Positions 1-11,405 of a stretch of 64,000 bases of DNA are shown here, in pieces. Below the pieces are notes generated by a model, which was given only the letters and a program-made list of their open reading frames with translations, made no database searches and was not told the DNA's origin. Where the stretch lies: positions 195,405,507 to 195,469,506 of the forward strand of contig CM060975.1 of the NCBI GenBank assembly GCA_030765065.1. The letters are read 5' to 3'. Both the position numbers and the translations under genes were made by a program. This DNA comes from Deroplatys truncata (lineage: Eukaryota; Arthropoda; Insecta; Mantodea; Mantidae). Each line of letters starts with the position of its first letter. The first letter of the stretch is position 1.

Positions 1-51
1 CTATCTGGTTAGGTGCCCTAATCTATTATATCGTATAGATAGAATTAGGGG

Positions 52-882
52 AAAAAAACTTATGTGTTACTCACATGACTTTCTCTATTCTTGCACACAC
101 TATTTCTACAAACGCTTATTCTCCATTTGCTTCATGTTAATTGATGTAAAATTTTGCAGAAACTATGGTATTGCTAATTTTCTTAAAGGTACAAGAGGAA
201 TATGATAGGCTTTAAGCGATAGTAAGATCTTAACATAAAAAACAAAACAAAACAAAAAAAGAATAACGAATTCCCATTTAAGAAAAAGCATAAGTATTGG
301 AAAATTCAAACAAACAACAAGGAACATCGGAAATGGTTCACTCGACAAAAAAAATGGATATGGCATAAATTGTGTATTTTAACGAGATATACAATTTTGT
401 ATAGTAAAATTTTGTCTATCTCTTACGGTTTACCAGTTATGTAAAATTCGTTCAGAGTGAAGATGACTTTTGGGGGCATTCGCAGAAAATTAAAGATATA
501 CATTTCATTTGCCATGAAAATATCTTAAACATATGATATTGTAATAAAAATTGTTAGAACCATTTTTGAGAAAATCAAAATTTTTGAAAAATATTCCATG
601 TAAAGGGTAGTCTCAGGTCGGGAGATTTTCTTGGAAATCTTCGTGTCGCATCTTTGAAAGATGCTGAACCTAAATAGAAACTTTGGTATTTATCCGACTT
701 TTCGTTCACATCCTCATACAAACACACACACACACACGTCCACACTAACACACACCTTTTTCTAAAAATGGATTTTTGGATTCAGGGGCCCTCATAACAT
801 GTATTTCCGTTGAAATCTTGATATCGAATTTTTGGGTAGAATGCAATACCTCCCCTACTCGCTATACGTAGTAGAGAAAGTA
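52..882 (+). mobile_element. R-family repeat, subfamily A, near full length
   Basis: The left end shows the TATGTGTTACTCACATG block followed by ACTTTCTCTATTC. The right end shows the CGTATAC-type block ending GTAGTAGAGAAAGTA. The middle carries a (CA)n tract near 720-745. It aligns by eye along its whole length with the copies at 50668-51573 and 14660-15452. All frames are broken by stops, so it is noncoding. Confidence 0.85.
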
Positions 883-1144
883 AACAACAAAGCAGTCTAT
901 TTGGTTTTTCATTAGTTATAAGTTCTCCAAGATTTTTGTATCTCGCTAGGTTGGTTTATATATACATGTGTTTTCAGTTCCATATCATTATCGATAACCG
1001 GTCTTTTGAGTAACAACTGAATAACGATTATCTCTTACACTTCAGAACTGATTAGAATTGCAAATAGTTCATTGTTCTGTAAAGTGCCAATAAGCAGTAA
1101 GTAAAATACAATGGCTATATAATGTAGCATTCATATGCATTGGA

Positions 1145-1300
1145 GATAGCGTTGATGCACGCGAATTGTAGGATAAGCTGTAGGTCTCGCGTCAAATCTC
1201 GGCCGTGACTTTCTTATTCTCTCCTCTGTTCTTCAGGCCATCTACATGGATGTGGGTAACTAGAAATACATTAACCAGCTGTCGACATCAGGTGAAAAAT
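1145..1300 (+). repeat. tRNA-derived SINE remnant (weak)
   Basis: A box-B-like stretch, GCGTCAAATCTCGG, follows a GTTGATGCACGCG segment that resembles a degenerate box A. The 3' part is pyrimidine-rich, as in the other SINEs here. No second copy of the body was found in the window. The rest of 883-1389 shows nothing recognisable. Confidence 0.3.
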
Positions 1301-1389
1301 GGAGGTTGTTGTTAATATCATTATCACCTCTGCCGAGGCTTGCTACTTTGAATTTATACTACATTTTAATGTTGCAATAACATAATAAA

Positions 1390-1558
1390 AGACTTCCTCT
1401 GCGGTCTGGGGTTAGAGTACTAGGCTCCTAATCCAAATCTTTCGGGATCGATTACTGGTTGGAGAGAGAGAAGTTTTCTTTAGCCAGAATTCTTCCCTAT
1501 CTTCCCTTCTAGAAGTATAAAAGAGTGAATTTGGCTGTGTGTGTGTGAATTGAAAAAA
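1390..1558 (+). repeat. SINE-F copy, tRNA-derived
   Basis: A diverged tRNA-like head (CTCTGCGGTCTGGGGTTAG) is followed by a body with TTTAGCCAGAATTCTTCC and a tail reading GTGTGTGTGTGAATTG. The body is shared, in reverse, with 34790-34976 and 26588-26857. It is a Pol III type retroposon and is noncoding. Confidence 0.6.
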
Positions 1559-1672
1559 AGAAAAGAAAGAAAGACAACCCAAAAGATCAACATAAACAGT
1601 AAACGTGTGAACACCATTGCCATGAGCTAGATGTTAAAGGCAGCATAAAAACCAAATCAAACAAAGTATGTC

Positions 1673-1900
1673 TGACCCCGTAGCTCAGTCAGTACAGCAC
1701 CTGCCTATTGTGCAGGGGTCCCGGGTTCAATTCCCGGCTGTCGGTGAGAGAGAGCATGTGCGTGTGCGTGTGCGTGTGCGTGTTTTATTTAAGGCATAAA
1801 ACCCAATGAAAAACCAGATATCCTAAGGCAACGAGTTAACCCCGTTGCCGATAGGCAATTGTTCCAAAGGTAAAAGGCCGCAGGTATGATCACTAGAGTT
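1673..1900 (+). repeat. SINE-F copy with well preserved tRNA head
   Basis: Box A (TAGCTCAGTCAGTACA, from 1681) and box B (GGTTCAATTCC, 1724-1734) lie at tRNA spacing. The head resembles a complete tRNA, but it runs straight into a repeat body that recurs in reverse at 26588-26700, including a GAGTTAAC...GCCGATAGGCAA block. It is therefore a SINE head and not a functional tRNA gene. A (GTGTGC)n tract interrupts the body. Confidence 0.65.
1756..1782 (+). repeat. Microsatellite (GTGTGC)n
   Basis: About four to five perfect units of a six-base GTGTGC repeat lie just downstream of the SINE-F head. Confidence 0.9.
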
Positions 1901-2089
1901 AAAGGCAATAGAGTTATAAATGGAGCAATAAAAAACAAAATAATAGACATGTGAAAACAGACATATGCCACGAAACAGAAAGTGACAAATAAGAAATAAT
2001 AATTAGTAAAATTTTATTTGAATAGAAGAATAATTCATTTGAAACTAACAGTAAATTTAAATTTCAAATGATGTGTGGCATATTACAAA

Positions 2090-2480
2090 TAATTCTAAAA
2101 GACGAAATAATGCAAAGGAACAAAATTAAAATTCTATAACGAACGGCCATACCAGTTTTAACCTATGGAAGTGAATCGTGGACAGTAACAAAAATGGGGC
2201 AACAAAATATACAGACTGCAGAAATGAACTTTTTAAGAAAAGTAAAAGTTTGTACAATACTGGATCAAATACGAAATGAAATAAGAGCAAAATTAAAAGT
2301 ATTTTCCATTAATGAGAGATTGCAGGAAAATAAATATATGATACAACATATTAAAAGAATGGGGAAAAATAGTGAAACAAAATACAAACCAGAAACCAGA
2401 AATAGCAAGACCAAGGAAAAGATGGCTAGAGTGAAGACGGAACAGACGGCAGCCTAATCCTTGATAGTGAAGAAGAATAG
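2090..2480 (+). pseudogene. LINE reverse transcriptase C-terminal remnant
   Basis: The open frame through 2140-2457 reads TAIPVLTYGSESWTVTK and later AEMNFLRKVK, TILDQIRNEI and FSINERLQE. This is the post-RT C-terminal segment common in insect non-LTR retrotransposons. A stop codon upstream of the first motif and the absence of the RT fingers and palm show that it is a 5'-truncated dead copy. The 3' end trails into GAAGAAG-type sequence near 2468. The exact LINE clade is not decided; a frame of the same general type occurs at 62975-63180. Confidence 0.75.
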
Positions 2481-2729
2481 GTATGTATTTAAAGAATGAC
2501 TTAAAACATATATGTAGTACTAGTTGGCTTAAGCGACTTTACACGCAGCTTTTCCAACTTGAATTATTTAATCCATTTCATTTACTTCCCCTTTTTTATG
2601 AAACTTATACAATGATCTAGAAGACTTTTATAATAATGAATCCTCCCTTTTATCCCGTAATTTTAATATGTACAGCGTCAGCTATTCCTAGTAATGGATG
2701 AAAAATCCCCTGATTATCACGCAAAATGA

Positions 2730-3235
2730 TGTTAGGACTAGGGCTAACACCTCGACCTAAGGAGATCCTTTGTGTCTAGGCCCCTAACGGAGCGCCGCCG
2801 GGGCATAGTAGTGAAGAACAACAGGGCAGAGGGCAGGGTCCCTACATTTTCCAGATCGAAACTCCCTGGATGGCAGCGATACAGCCCGTTGTCCCTCCCC
2901 TGCAGGCTTGCACATTCCTCAGGGGAGACTAAGTGCTGCAGAGAGCATCCTTTTCCCCCTGCCAAGCAACGCCGATACTCCCGACGATACTTGCAACCCT
3001 GAAACAATCAAGCAGACGAAAGACAAAGCGAAATGAGAAAGGAGGTGAAATGGAGGAACAGAAAACTCGGGGGATGTAATTTATCTTACTAGCGCCTAGT
3101 GACCCGGGAAACTTCCGAAAAAAACCCATGAGTCAAGAAGGTCGGCCACAGTAATCGAACCTATGACCTCCCTAATGCCAGTCGCACGTGTTAAACATCC
3201 ACGAAATCTCACCGCAACAATCTTCCAAGTTCTAG
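2730..3235 (-). repeat. SINE-C copy, long body
   Basis: Read on the minus strand, a degenerate tRNA-like head (about 3150-3230) precedes a body with a GACTCATGGGTTTTTT motif. That motif corresponds to the CCCATGGGTCAGAA motif of the copy at 46560-47020. The distal body (2735-3000), with GGTCCCTACATTTTCCAG, matches the copies at 46660 and 58530. It is locally GC-rich against AT-rich flanks. Short ORFs on both strands here are by-products of that composition. Confidence 0.55.
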
Positions 3236-4060
3236 AAATGCTGCATAGCCAATTATTGCCCTTTGGCCGTGGAGCAATCATCGCTCAGAATGGTCGAGTA
3301 AACTTTTAAACTCGTATAACCTATACCTAAACGATACTTTCTCTTAGATGGTAGAGAGGTAGTAGAGTCATTACATTTTTTGCCACTTTCAAAACTTTTT
3401 TTTCCTAAATTAATATCTTAACGGACCCTGGGACTGACTTTTTAGATGAAATTGACGAAATTTTTTATGTTTTAATTATTGGACATAAATAATCTCTAGA
3501 CACCTGTGAACTATTTGGCCAAACACGTTTCACAATCCGACATTTTTAAAACACTAGCGAAATGTTTAAATCACCCATGCGCTCTCTTTTAACCACGATA
3601 GGCACTCGTCCACCTCGTTTCTGTTTGTTGTCTCTGTTTTACATTCTTGTGCATGAAATTCTTATTATTCCTTACACTTCACTTAGCTTTGATTTGTATT
3701 CAAATTTACATACATAATCTCAAATGTGGTATCTAAAGATTCAAGGCTGCATTTAAGATGGCTTTATTCATTGACTCGCAAAAAATTAATTTATACTGAA
3801 ACACAAGGGAAAATTTAACACCAAAAAGATTCATAAAAACAACAATTTATTTCGCCACAACTAATAATAACTTCAATTAAACGTTTACATTTATTTTCAC
3901 TGTATTAAAATATCAGAAAATGTCACTATGACACTTCTCTAACAAATGTGTATGCGCAAGGCAATTTTAGAATGTTTGTATTTTTTTCACAATTTAAAAT
4001 ACTTCATTGTATTATCTGAAAAACTATTTGAACTAGAGTTTGAAACTTTGCACAGACATT
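3236..4060. other. Unassigned AT-rich DNA
   Basis: No ORF, tRNA-like box, terminal repeat or copy of any window repeat was seen. Runs of A and T are common. Confidence 0.5.
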
Positions 4061-4853
4061 TTTACTTTCTCTACCACGTACATAGTAGGTAGCGAAGGTA
4101 CTGCATTCCACATAAAAATTCTATACGGAGATTTCAACGTAAATACATGTTTTGAGATACCCTGAATACAATAGAGAATTTTTTAAAAAAGATTCTTGTC
4201 TGTGTATGAACAGCATAACTCAAAAACCAAGGGTGGGGTAAACCTGAAGCGAAGACACGAAAATTTCAAGAAAATCTCCCACCCAAAACTACCCTTTAGT
4301 GGAATATTTTTCGAAATTTTGGATTTTATAAAACATGGCTGTCGAGTTTTATTAAAATTCCATATATTAAGGATATTAACATACAAATGAAATGTATATC
4401 TTGAATTTTCTGATAATAGCCTGTAAATTACTCTTCATTCAGAAGGAAGTTTGTATAACTTGTAAACGTTAAGCAATTGACGAGAACGTACTACGCAAAA
4501 AAAAAAAAAAAATGTAGATCTCTTTAAAACACGCAATTTATTTTAAATAACTTTTTTGTGTCATCAACCATTTCCTATATATCCGTTATTAATGGTTCGA
4601 ATTGTTCAATACTTAGTAATTCTTTTAAAATCATGCCGATTTTCAATTGTTTTTTCGCGATGTCATGGAAAGAGTGTGGAATTCTACGGCCAGCGTATAG
4701 CGTCGAGTTCTAAAATATTTGACTATCGCTATTCCCTTTGTATCTATAACGAAATGTGCAATGTAGCCATTTTTGTAAATATTTATCGTTTAAAATTAAG
4801 TAGATAGAATAATGAACTTTCGTAAGAGTAATTTGCATACCCACTAATAAACT
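4061..4853 (-). mobile_element. R-family repeat, subfamily B, left end missing
   Basis: On the + strand it opens with TTTACTTTCTCTACC and the GTACATAGTAGGTAG arm, which is the right-terminal hairpin of the family with stem CTACC/GGTAG. It runs through the common body to CCACTAATAAAC, where the last 40-50 bp of the consensus left end are absent. The usual insertion site of R-A into R-B (near 4800) is empty here. Confidence 0.8.
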
Positions 4854-4979
4854 ACATATTAAGTGTACCTATTTTCAAGTAAATAACTTTAAAATTGGAA
4901 AAGTTATAAAATTCAGTTCTGTTGTCCCTTAAAGCGTAAGTGTTTATAAACAGGAAACTTCACAGAGAGATTACAAATT

Positions 4980-5266
4980 GGGTTTTATTTATGGACGCTC
5001 TTCAACTGCTGCGGTTCTTAGCGTCCCATTCTATATTGGGCGTGAAAGACCGGTAATTTTGCTCAGAGGCCGCTTTATCAGGCTTGAGATTCATTTACGT
5101 GCCGTAGATCTACGACATGGGACCAGCGGTTTTACTTCCCTTCCGAAGAAAGCCATGCTAAGGATTTTTACGCCCGAAAAACTCTATCGCTCTCCGCCAG
5201 GTTTGAACCCGCGCCCTCGGGAACTTGAGCCTAGCATAGTAACCACTACACCACGGAGGACGGCTC
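4980..5266 (-). repeat. SINE-A copy, full length
   Basis: On the minus strand the head begins CGTCCTCCGTGGTGTAG. Box A lies around 5241-5253 and box B reads GGGTTCAAAC at 5201-5210. The body contains a GGCGTAAAAATCCTTAGC-like segment and ends in AAATAAAACCC. Two further copies lie at 19618-19898 (+) and 35785-36039 (-), so the length of about 285 bp is well defined. A 104-codon frame on the + strand is an accident of this GC-richer repeat. Confidence 0.85.
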
Positions 5267-6112
5267 GCAGAGAGATGCTGCACGTAAACTAATGTTACAG
5301 TAAACTTTCAAACGTGCGCAGAAATGCACCTTTTCCAAGAGTTCAATGCAAGTCATAAGCTTTCCAGTGCCCTCAGCTAAACCCTGCAAAAATGTTCCAA
5401 TTAATTTAATTTAATTGTCCTGTATCTCCCTGAGTATGAGAACTGTAACGAATAGCATTTTAATGATATTAAGTTCACAAATGTAGATGCTTCAACTGGG
5501 GCTAGTATATCATCCCAGACAGCTGAATAAGTATGAGATCCTGTGACCTTCAAGATATGTGTACAATATTCTTGCACTTGCGTGTGCAACGACCTAAAAT
5601 TTCCGCTAATGAAAGCGGTAATGTGTTGGCCCACATACAAGGAGGCAATATGCATCGAGTGTGAATTTCTCCGAATAATTACTCTGTACTGCATTCCTCT
5701 TGCTTAATGTGATAAGCTCTAGTTGTTTTCTATTATTAGTAATATTCAAACATGAGAAAGTTAACACTTTCTTTGTCGTTAACGGCGTTAAAGCCAAATG
5801 TAAAATAGAAAGCAAACGTAAAAAGTGATTTGCAGCACATGAGCACATTTAAGAGCTTTATCGGATCTGAAAAGGAAGTGAATTTTTTAGATCAGGTGGC
5901 GAATGGTTACCTATGCGCTTAGAAACGATGTAGATACTGTGAATTAAAACAAAGATGCAACAACAGAGTAGGAATACTCTCAAGCGGAAGAAATTAGTCT
6001 ATTCAACTTTTCAACTTAGTGCCAACCCAGACTATTGTAAGCGAATCGCCACTAAAATATTCCTATGCTGCTCAAATGCAAATTTTCTGTGACAATGTTC
6101 ACCTGTGGTGCC
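5267..6112. other. Unassigned DNA
   Basis: The two minus-strand frames of 80 and 97 codons (5401-5848) overlap in different frames and show no recognisable motif. No repeat of the window was matched. Confidence 0.5.
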
Positions 6113-6198
6113 AAAATATCTTATGTGTTATATTCATATGAATTTCACTACCCTTTATCATTAATTAACTAACAAAACCTATTCTTACGAAAGTTTAT

Positions 6199-6942
6199 TA
6201 CCTTCTCTACTACGTATAGTAAGTATTACATTCCACCCAAAAATTCGATACGAGATTTCACCGGAAGTACATGTTTTGAAGTCCCCCAGCATAACCTAAA
6301 AACGAAAAGTAGGATAAATACCAAACGGTATTTAGGTTCAGTATCTTTCAAAGATGCGACACGATGATTTTCAAAAACATTTCTCACCCCAGACTACCCT
6401 TTAGATGGAACATCTTTCAAAAACTTTTATTTTCACAAAAATGGCTCTAAGGATTTTGATTAAAATATTATATATTTAATACATCTTCATGATAAATAAA
6501 ATGTATATCTTGAATTTTCTGGGAATGTCTCGAAAAGTCCTTTTCGTTCTGAATGGCTTTTGCATAACGAACTTTTCCTACACTAAAAATGCAACACTTC
6601 TTTTTTTTGGGGGGGGGGAGTAGAGTGAGCCATTTCTGAGATATTCCTCGTTATTTGTTTGAATGTTCCAATACTTACACTTTTTCTCAAATGGGGATTC
6701 GTTATTCGTTTTTCTTTTTGTCCTGGACATGCAAAGAGAATGGAATGCTCCACATAGCAACTACTCGTAGCTCTTAAAACATTTGACTATCGCTTAAAGC
6801 CTACCATATTCCCCTTGCACCTACAAGAAAATTAGCAATAAGATTAGCATCTCGATTAACATGAAGGATATGGAGAATAAGCCTTTGTAAAAAGAGTTTG
6901 TACAAGAATAGAGAAAGTCATGTGAGTGTAACACAGATTGTT
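6199..6942 (-). mobile_element. R-family repeat, subfamily A, nested in R-B
   Basis: Its right-terminal block (CCTTCTCTACTACGTATAG) begins at 6201. Its left end (GAGAAAGTCATGTGAGTGTAACACAGAT, shown here only by position 6911-6938) closes the copy. It sits in the R-B sequence GAAAGTTTAT/TTTTCTACC, the same point and relative orientation as the nest at 55608-56405. A G-run of ten near 6610 lies inside. Confidence 0.85.
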
Positions 6943-7395
6943 TTCTACCTTATTCATTTTAATCTAGACAAACTTTTGCAGATGTACCTATTTTATACAT
7001 TTCGTTATAAATGCCAAGGGAATTGCGACATTCAAATGCTTAAGAACTGGACGCTGGCCTTAAAATTCCATACTACTCGTATTTCCATGGAAATTGCGAG
7101 AAACAACTGAATGTTGACAGGACATTAAAAGAAAAAACTGAACAATGTAAACATTAATAATAAATATCTCGGAAATTACGGATGCCACAAAAAATTATTG
7201 AAAATAAATTGTGCATTTTAAAGAGATCCACATTTTTTATGTAGTGCGTTTTCATCTATCGCTTAACGTTTACCAATCATACAAGATTATACAAACTTCC
7301 TTCCGAATGAAGAGGACTTCACAGAGTATTTCCGGAAAATTCACGATGTACATTTTATTTGTCATATAAATATCTTAAATATTCTGGCGTATTAA

Positions 7396-7825
7396 TAATT
7401 TGGGGGTTTTATTGTCATTACCAGACATACTGTTACTCTGCATTGTTATTACCAGACATGTTGTTTTCACTCCTGGCTGGTAGTTTTTGCTAGCCACGAG
7501 TGGTAGGTATATAGCGTCTGTCTTGCTGAGTATTCCATGAGAAGCGGATCGCGCGTGCAAGCCGGCCTTTAGATAGGTGAACATCTCCCCTCACCTTTCA
7601 TATTTAATAATGTAGGAACCCCAAAAGTTTGGGAAATAAATCTAGGAATGTGAAAGTAGATTTGTGTTATGGATTTTGTACAGTGAAAACCCACGCCTTC
7701 CTCTTATCCTCCATACCACGTTTCGGTTCTCCGCAGCCAAGTGAGTATACGTCCCCTCAATGTGCTGGGTATTAAAAATTAATTTAATTTTTCATGTGAA
7801 CCTTTAGGCCTCTACCCAGCATGTA
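7396..7825. mobile_element. Unidentified ~430-bp insert, possible solo LTR
   Basis: It interrupts the R-B copy, and short similar sequences flank it (GCGTATTAAT to the left, GCGTTATTTTAAT to the right) as a possible target duplication. It contains TATATAGC near 7511, AATAAAT near 7637, and candidate TG/CA ends (TGTCATTACC, CATGTAACA), which would fit a solo LTR. The flanking duplication does not abut those ends, so the LTR reading is weak. Confidence 0.35.
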
Positions 7826-8164
7826 ACAATGCGTTATTTTAATGAAAATGGTTAGAGCCATTTTTGAAAATAAACTTTGGAACATTTTCCATGTAAAGAG
7901 TAGTTGTGAAGGGGGGATTTTCTTGATTATCTTCGTGTCGCATCTTTGGAGAATTCTGATCTAAAATCCCAAGTTTGGTATTTATGCGTCTTTTCGTTTT
8001 TGAATTATGTTGTTCACAGGCAGACACACATACAACACGGATCTTTTCTAAAACTGCTTTGTTGGGATTCAGAAGGCCTCAAAACATGTATTTCCTTGAA
8101 ATCTCCATATCGAATCCTTTTTTACCACCTAATGTACGTGGTAGAGAAAATAAAAATGGTGCAT

Positions 8165-8640
8165 GCTGATGAATCCTCCCAAAATCATTGTTGTCAAGTT
8201 CACATACAACTGAAAAGTCACTCACTATCCTGTTTTTATGGCACGGGTACAGACACCCACAGCAGAATCTACCAGATATCCTGGCCTTATCTTGGACAGC
8301 AAGCTCCTTTGGAACCTTCATATTACCAGCTCAGTACAGAAACTTCGCCATAGGACCCGTCAAGTAAGACACCTGCAAGTCTCCACTCCCTCCGCACCAC
8401 AGCGCCATATTTACATATCCCTCATTCGACCCATATGGCAGAACAATTGCTCTATCTGAAGATCTGCCTCGCCTTCCCAGACCAACCAATTCAGAGAATC
8501 CAAAACAGATATTTACGCCTGGTTAGTGGTACACCCTAATGCGTTCGCAACATCACCTTACATGCCGATCTAGGACTTCCGGAGGTTCTCCCTATCCTCC
8601 GCACCAGTTACAAGAACTTGTACAGGTCCTGCATCCAACA
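8165..8640 (+). pseudogene. Jockey-like LINE reverse transcriptase fragment
   Basis: Three frames carry pieces of the post-RT region typical of jockey-clade elements: RYPGLILDSKLLWNLHI and LISLIRPIWQ, followed by RIQNRYLRLVSG in a shifted frame near 8500. An internal stop and frameshifts show that it is long dead. The endonuclease, the RT core and the 3' tail are absent. It abuts the right end of the R-B copy. Confidence 0.65.
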
Positions 8641-9080
8641 CTACAATTCTTGCTATAATTGCTGCAAAATTTAGAAACGGTTCAAACGAAATGCCGCTTG
8701 AAAGGAGTGATAAAAGTGGCCATTCTTTCCTGATCTTGCAGAGTTATGAGGGTTATTTTAACTGCAGATCCCCATCCCATGCAACAAAGACATGTCTGCA
8801 TTTATAGCCTCTGATAAAGAAGCGTTTGTACCTTTTGTAAATTTTGCGAGAAGATACGTTATATTTACATCCCTCCTGCGCCTCACTGTTGAAGACATAA
8901 AAAACGTTGGCAGTGACCTCCTCTTGAATTAACCAAAATATGTAGAACTAACCCATAGAGACTTTCTATATGATTTTGCATAATCATATTTAACAAACCT
9001 ATACAGTACCATTGAGTACAGTAAGGTTTGCAAATGGATAAAAAAATATATCTGTATAGTGTTTAATGTTCTTTTCAATT
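8641..9080. other. Unassigned DNA
   Basis: No recognisable gene or repeat was seen. The segment lies between the LINE fragment and an R-B copy. Confidence 0.5.
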
Positions 9081-10250
9081 TATACTTTCTCTTCTACGTA
9101 TAGTAAGTACAGGAAGTGTTTTATGCCACCCAAAAATTCTGGTCAAGATTTCATCGCAAGTATTTTTGAAGCATTTTTAGAAAGAGATCCGTGTGTGTCT
9201 CTCTGAATAACACAACTCAAAAACGCAAAGTCGGAAAAATACCAAAGCTGGTATTTAAGTTCAGTGTCTTCCAAAGATATGACACAAAGATTTTCAAGAA
9301 AATCTCCTCACCTAAACTACCCTTTACATGAAATATTTTTCCACATTTTTTATTTTCTAAAACAATGGCTCTAATGTATGCTATTTTAATCAACATCGTT
9401 AAAGATGTAACGATTATAAAACATATGACAAATAAAATGTATATCTTGAACTTTTTGGGAATAGCTTGTGAAGTCTTCATTCCGAAAGAATTTCATATAT
9501 TTTTTTTATAAAAGGTGAAGATTGGTACATAGATAAAAACTTACTACTGCACAAAATATGCACATCTCTTTGAAACAAGTTATTTAAAATAAAATTTTTG
9601 TGACATTAGCCATTTCGAAGATATCCGTTGTTATTTTTTCAAGTTTTTCAATGCTTTTGTGATTTTTTGAAGTCCTGTCACATTCAGTTGTTTCTCTCGA
9701 TGTCACGGAACGTGTATAGAATTTCATGGCCAGAATATAGCACCCAGTTTTAAACACCTGACTATCGCTTCGGTTTCCTGTATCCCCTTGTAGCTATGCA
9801 AAATGTGAAACGGTTGAGAGTGAGTCACCAAGCATAAACGTGATTTAGCTAAATCAGTTTCATTCACAACTCAGTTAACGCTGCATGCTACACAAGTACC
9901 TCTACTCCTTCCCCCATTGTTTTCATTTGGACACAGGACTCTATGCATTGATTCACCAACAGGAAACGCAGTCAAGGTCTATCAGAACTATAGCCCAGCA
10001 ACTCTTTGGAACACGTGGGAGGCGATAACGTGAAGTTTAGACTCCTTTCATCCCTTATCTAGTATAAAGCTAAACGCAACAACTTTCGATAATCCAAAGC
10101 TTAAAAATGTTAAAGTATCGAATGTTTATCTCAAAGTATTAGACATACTTCGATTCACCGAGTATCGAGAATATCGAGGTATCGAAGGTATCCCTAATAA
10201 AAATAAACGATAGTGGGAATAGAAAGTCATATGAATGTAACTGAACAAAT
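9081..10250 (-). mobile_element. R-B copy split by a truncated hAT element
   Basis: 9081-9822 carries the right hairpin (ACTTTCTCTTCTACG) and most of the body. 10200-10250 carries the left end (AAACGATAGTGGGAATAG, then AGTCATATGAATG). The gap is filled by hAT-like sequence. Some R-B bases between the two parts are missing, so the insertion was followed or accompanied by a deletion. Confidence 0.7.
9825..10196 (-). mobile_element. Truncated nonautonomous hAT-like element
   Basis: It matches about 370 bp of one half of the element at 25689-26574 in reverse, including CGAGTATCGAG...GGTATCGAAGG. It ends exactly at ATCCCTA, the hAT-type terminus. The other terminus is missing. The sequence is noncoding. 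Confidence 0.65.
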
Positions 10251-10370
10251 TTGTTTAGTATTATTTCGGGGGTTGAGGGAATCTCCAAACATATTCCCGT
10301 TAGAATCTCGATATATCATTTTATGGTGAAATACACTACCTACCCACCCTATTTGGTAGAGACAGTAAAA
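10251..10370 (+). repeat. R-family right-end fragment
   Basis: It carries only the right terminal part (TATTCCCGTTAGAATCTCG...GGTAGAGACAGTAAAA). It lies directly against the left end of the minus copy, an arrangement like that at 61981-62062, where the flanking + copy is clearly split by a minus copy. Confidence 0.55.
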
Positions 10371-10479
10371 GGACTATAGAGAATGATATGACAAATCACG
10401 AACTCCCCTCTTCCTTTTAATCTTACATCTTTAAACTGATATACCTACTAATCAGGGGCATTGAGCCTTTGATATTTCC

Positions 10480-10640
10480 ATTTTTTGAATTGGCCTCGTA
10501 GTTTTTCTCGGTCGCTAGGCAAATGTTGGGTTGGATAATTTGATCCGCGAATTTTCCTCTCATCCCTTTTTCACTACATTTCATCTCCTCCTTCACCGCT
10601 GTACGAGGCACAGGAATTTGGCACAGTGTTAAGTCAGCTA
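10480..10640 (+). repeat. SINE-D body fragment
   Basis: The block GGTTGGATAATTTGATCC and the following pyrimidine-rich sequence match the SINE-D copy at 35550-35640. The head and tail are missing. From 10641 to 11227 nothing else was identified. Confidence 0.55.
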
Positions 10641-11227
10641 CATGGTCATTTACCGGTAATGATTCAGACTGTTTGCTCCAGCGGTTAAATTCTAGCCCAA
10701 TGAATGCGCAGAGAATTCTTTGTGGTAAAATGGTCCACTGCACGGGAAGTTGAACTGTGCCCCGTTATCTGTTAATGGAGCAATATTTAGAGTCTCTCAG
10801 CGAACTTCCAATTTACTACAACGGATGTATTTTATGTTGTTGTTTTTCCTTGCAGATCAGTTATTCTAACACAGCTTAATGGTTTAATATACACAGGTGT
10901 AATAACCGTTTATCCTAATTACTTACCATATGAACATACGCAAACAAACATCCATCTAATTTAAATTTTTTACAAGTTTGTACTCGAAAAAATCTCATTA
11001 AATATGGTGCTTCTTAGTTACTCTTTAATTTAATGATAACAGGTTGACGTCACTGAAATAAGAGAGGGTGATAATTTTCAGTTCCCCACAATGAATTTAA
11101 ATTTACGGAAAGTACGTAAATAATAGCAACATCGTTGTTTTACTATATTTTTTAAAATATTACAATTTTCCAATTTATACGGAATTTATGTTAGTTATTT
11201 TTCCACACATGCAGCATATACAGCATA

Positions 11228-11405
11228 TAGGCTAAGGTTGGAAGGGTAGAATCAGACCTGAAAAATTCAGTGCCATGGGGGGGGGGTACTTGAACGACGG
11301 ATCTTCGGCTTTCGAGTCGTTTCTCTAACGAACTGACCTACCATTGCAACACATCAGCATGACATTAAGTTCTCCAACTGACTCGCATTTTCCACGGTAA
11401 ATCCC
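11228..11405 (-). repeat. tRNA-like repeat, first of a direct pair
   Basis: It shares TAGGCTAA-GTTGGAA-GGTAGAATCAGA and TCTTCGGCTTTC with the unit at 11530-11695. On the minus strand GGTCAGTTCGTTAGAG and CGTTCAAGTACC resemble boxes A and B. A run of ten G at 11277-11286 lies inside. Confidence 0.5.

Larger units (their letters stand above)
6113..8152 (+). mobile_element. R-B copy split by an R-A copy and by a 430-bp insert
   Basis: Three collinear segments rebuild one R-B element. 6113-6198 is the left end, 6943-7395 is the middle, and 7826-8152 is the right third, ending in GTACGTGGTAGAGAAAAT. The first gap holds the inverted R-A copy at 6199-6942 and the second gap holds an unidentified insert. 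The split sequences rejoin cleanly in the R-B consensus, so both inserts are younger than this copy. Confidence 0.8.

Noticed and set aside
1673..1745. Apparent intact tRNA gene
   Set aside because: The tRNA-like head is fused to a repeat body found again in reverse at 26588-26857, so it is a SINE head. The same applies to 33100-33165, 49225-49278 and 52610-52680.
4978..5292. 104-codon ORF
   Set aside because: Coincides exactly with a SINE-A copy read on the opposite strand.
6578..6760. Recurring minus-strand frames such as FPFEKK...NNEEYLRNGSL
   Set aside because: Again translations of the R-family body. Some similarity between copies reflects DNA homology and not protein constraint.
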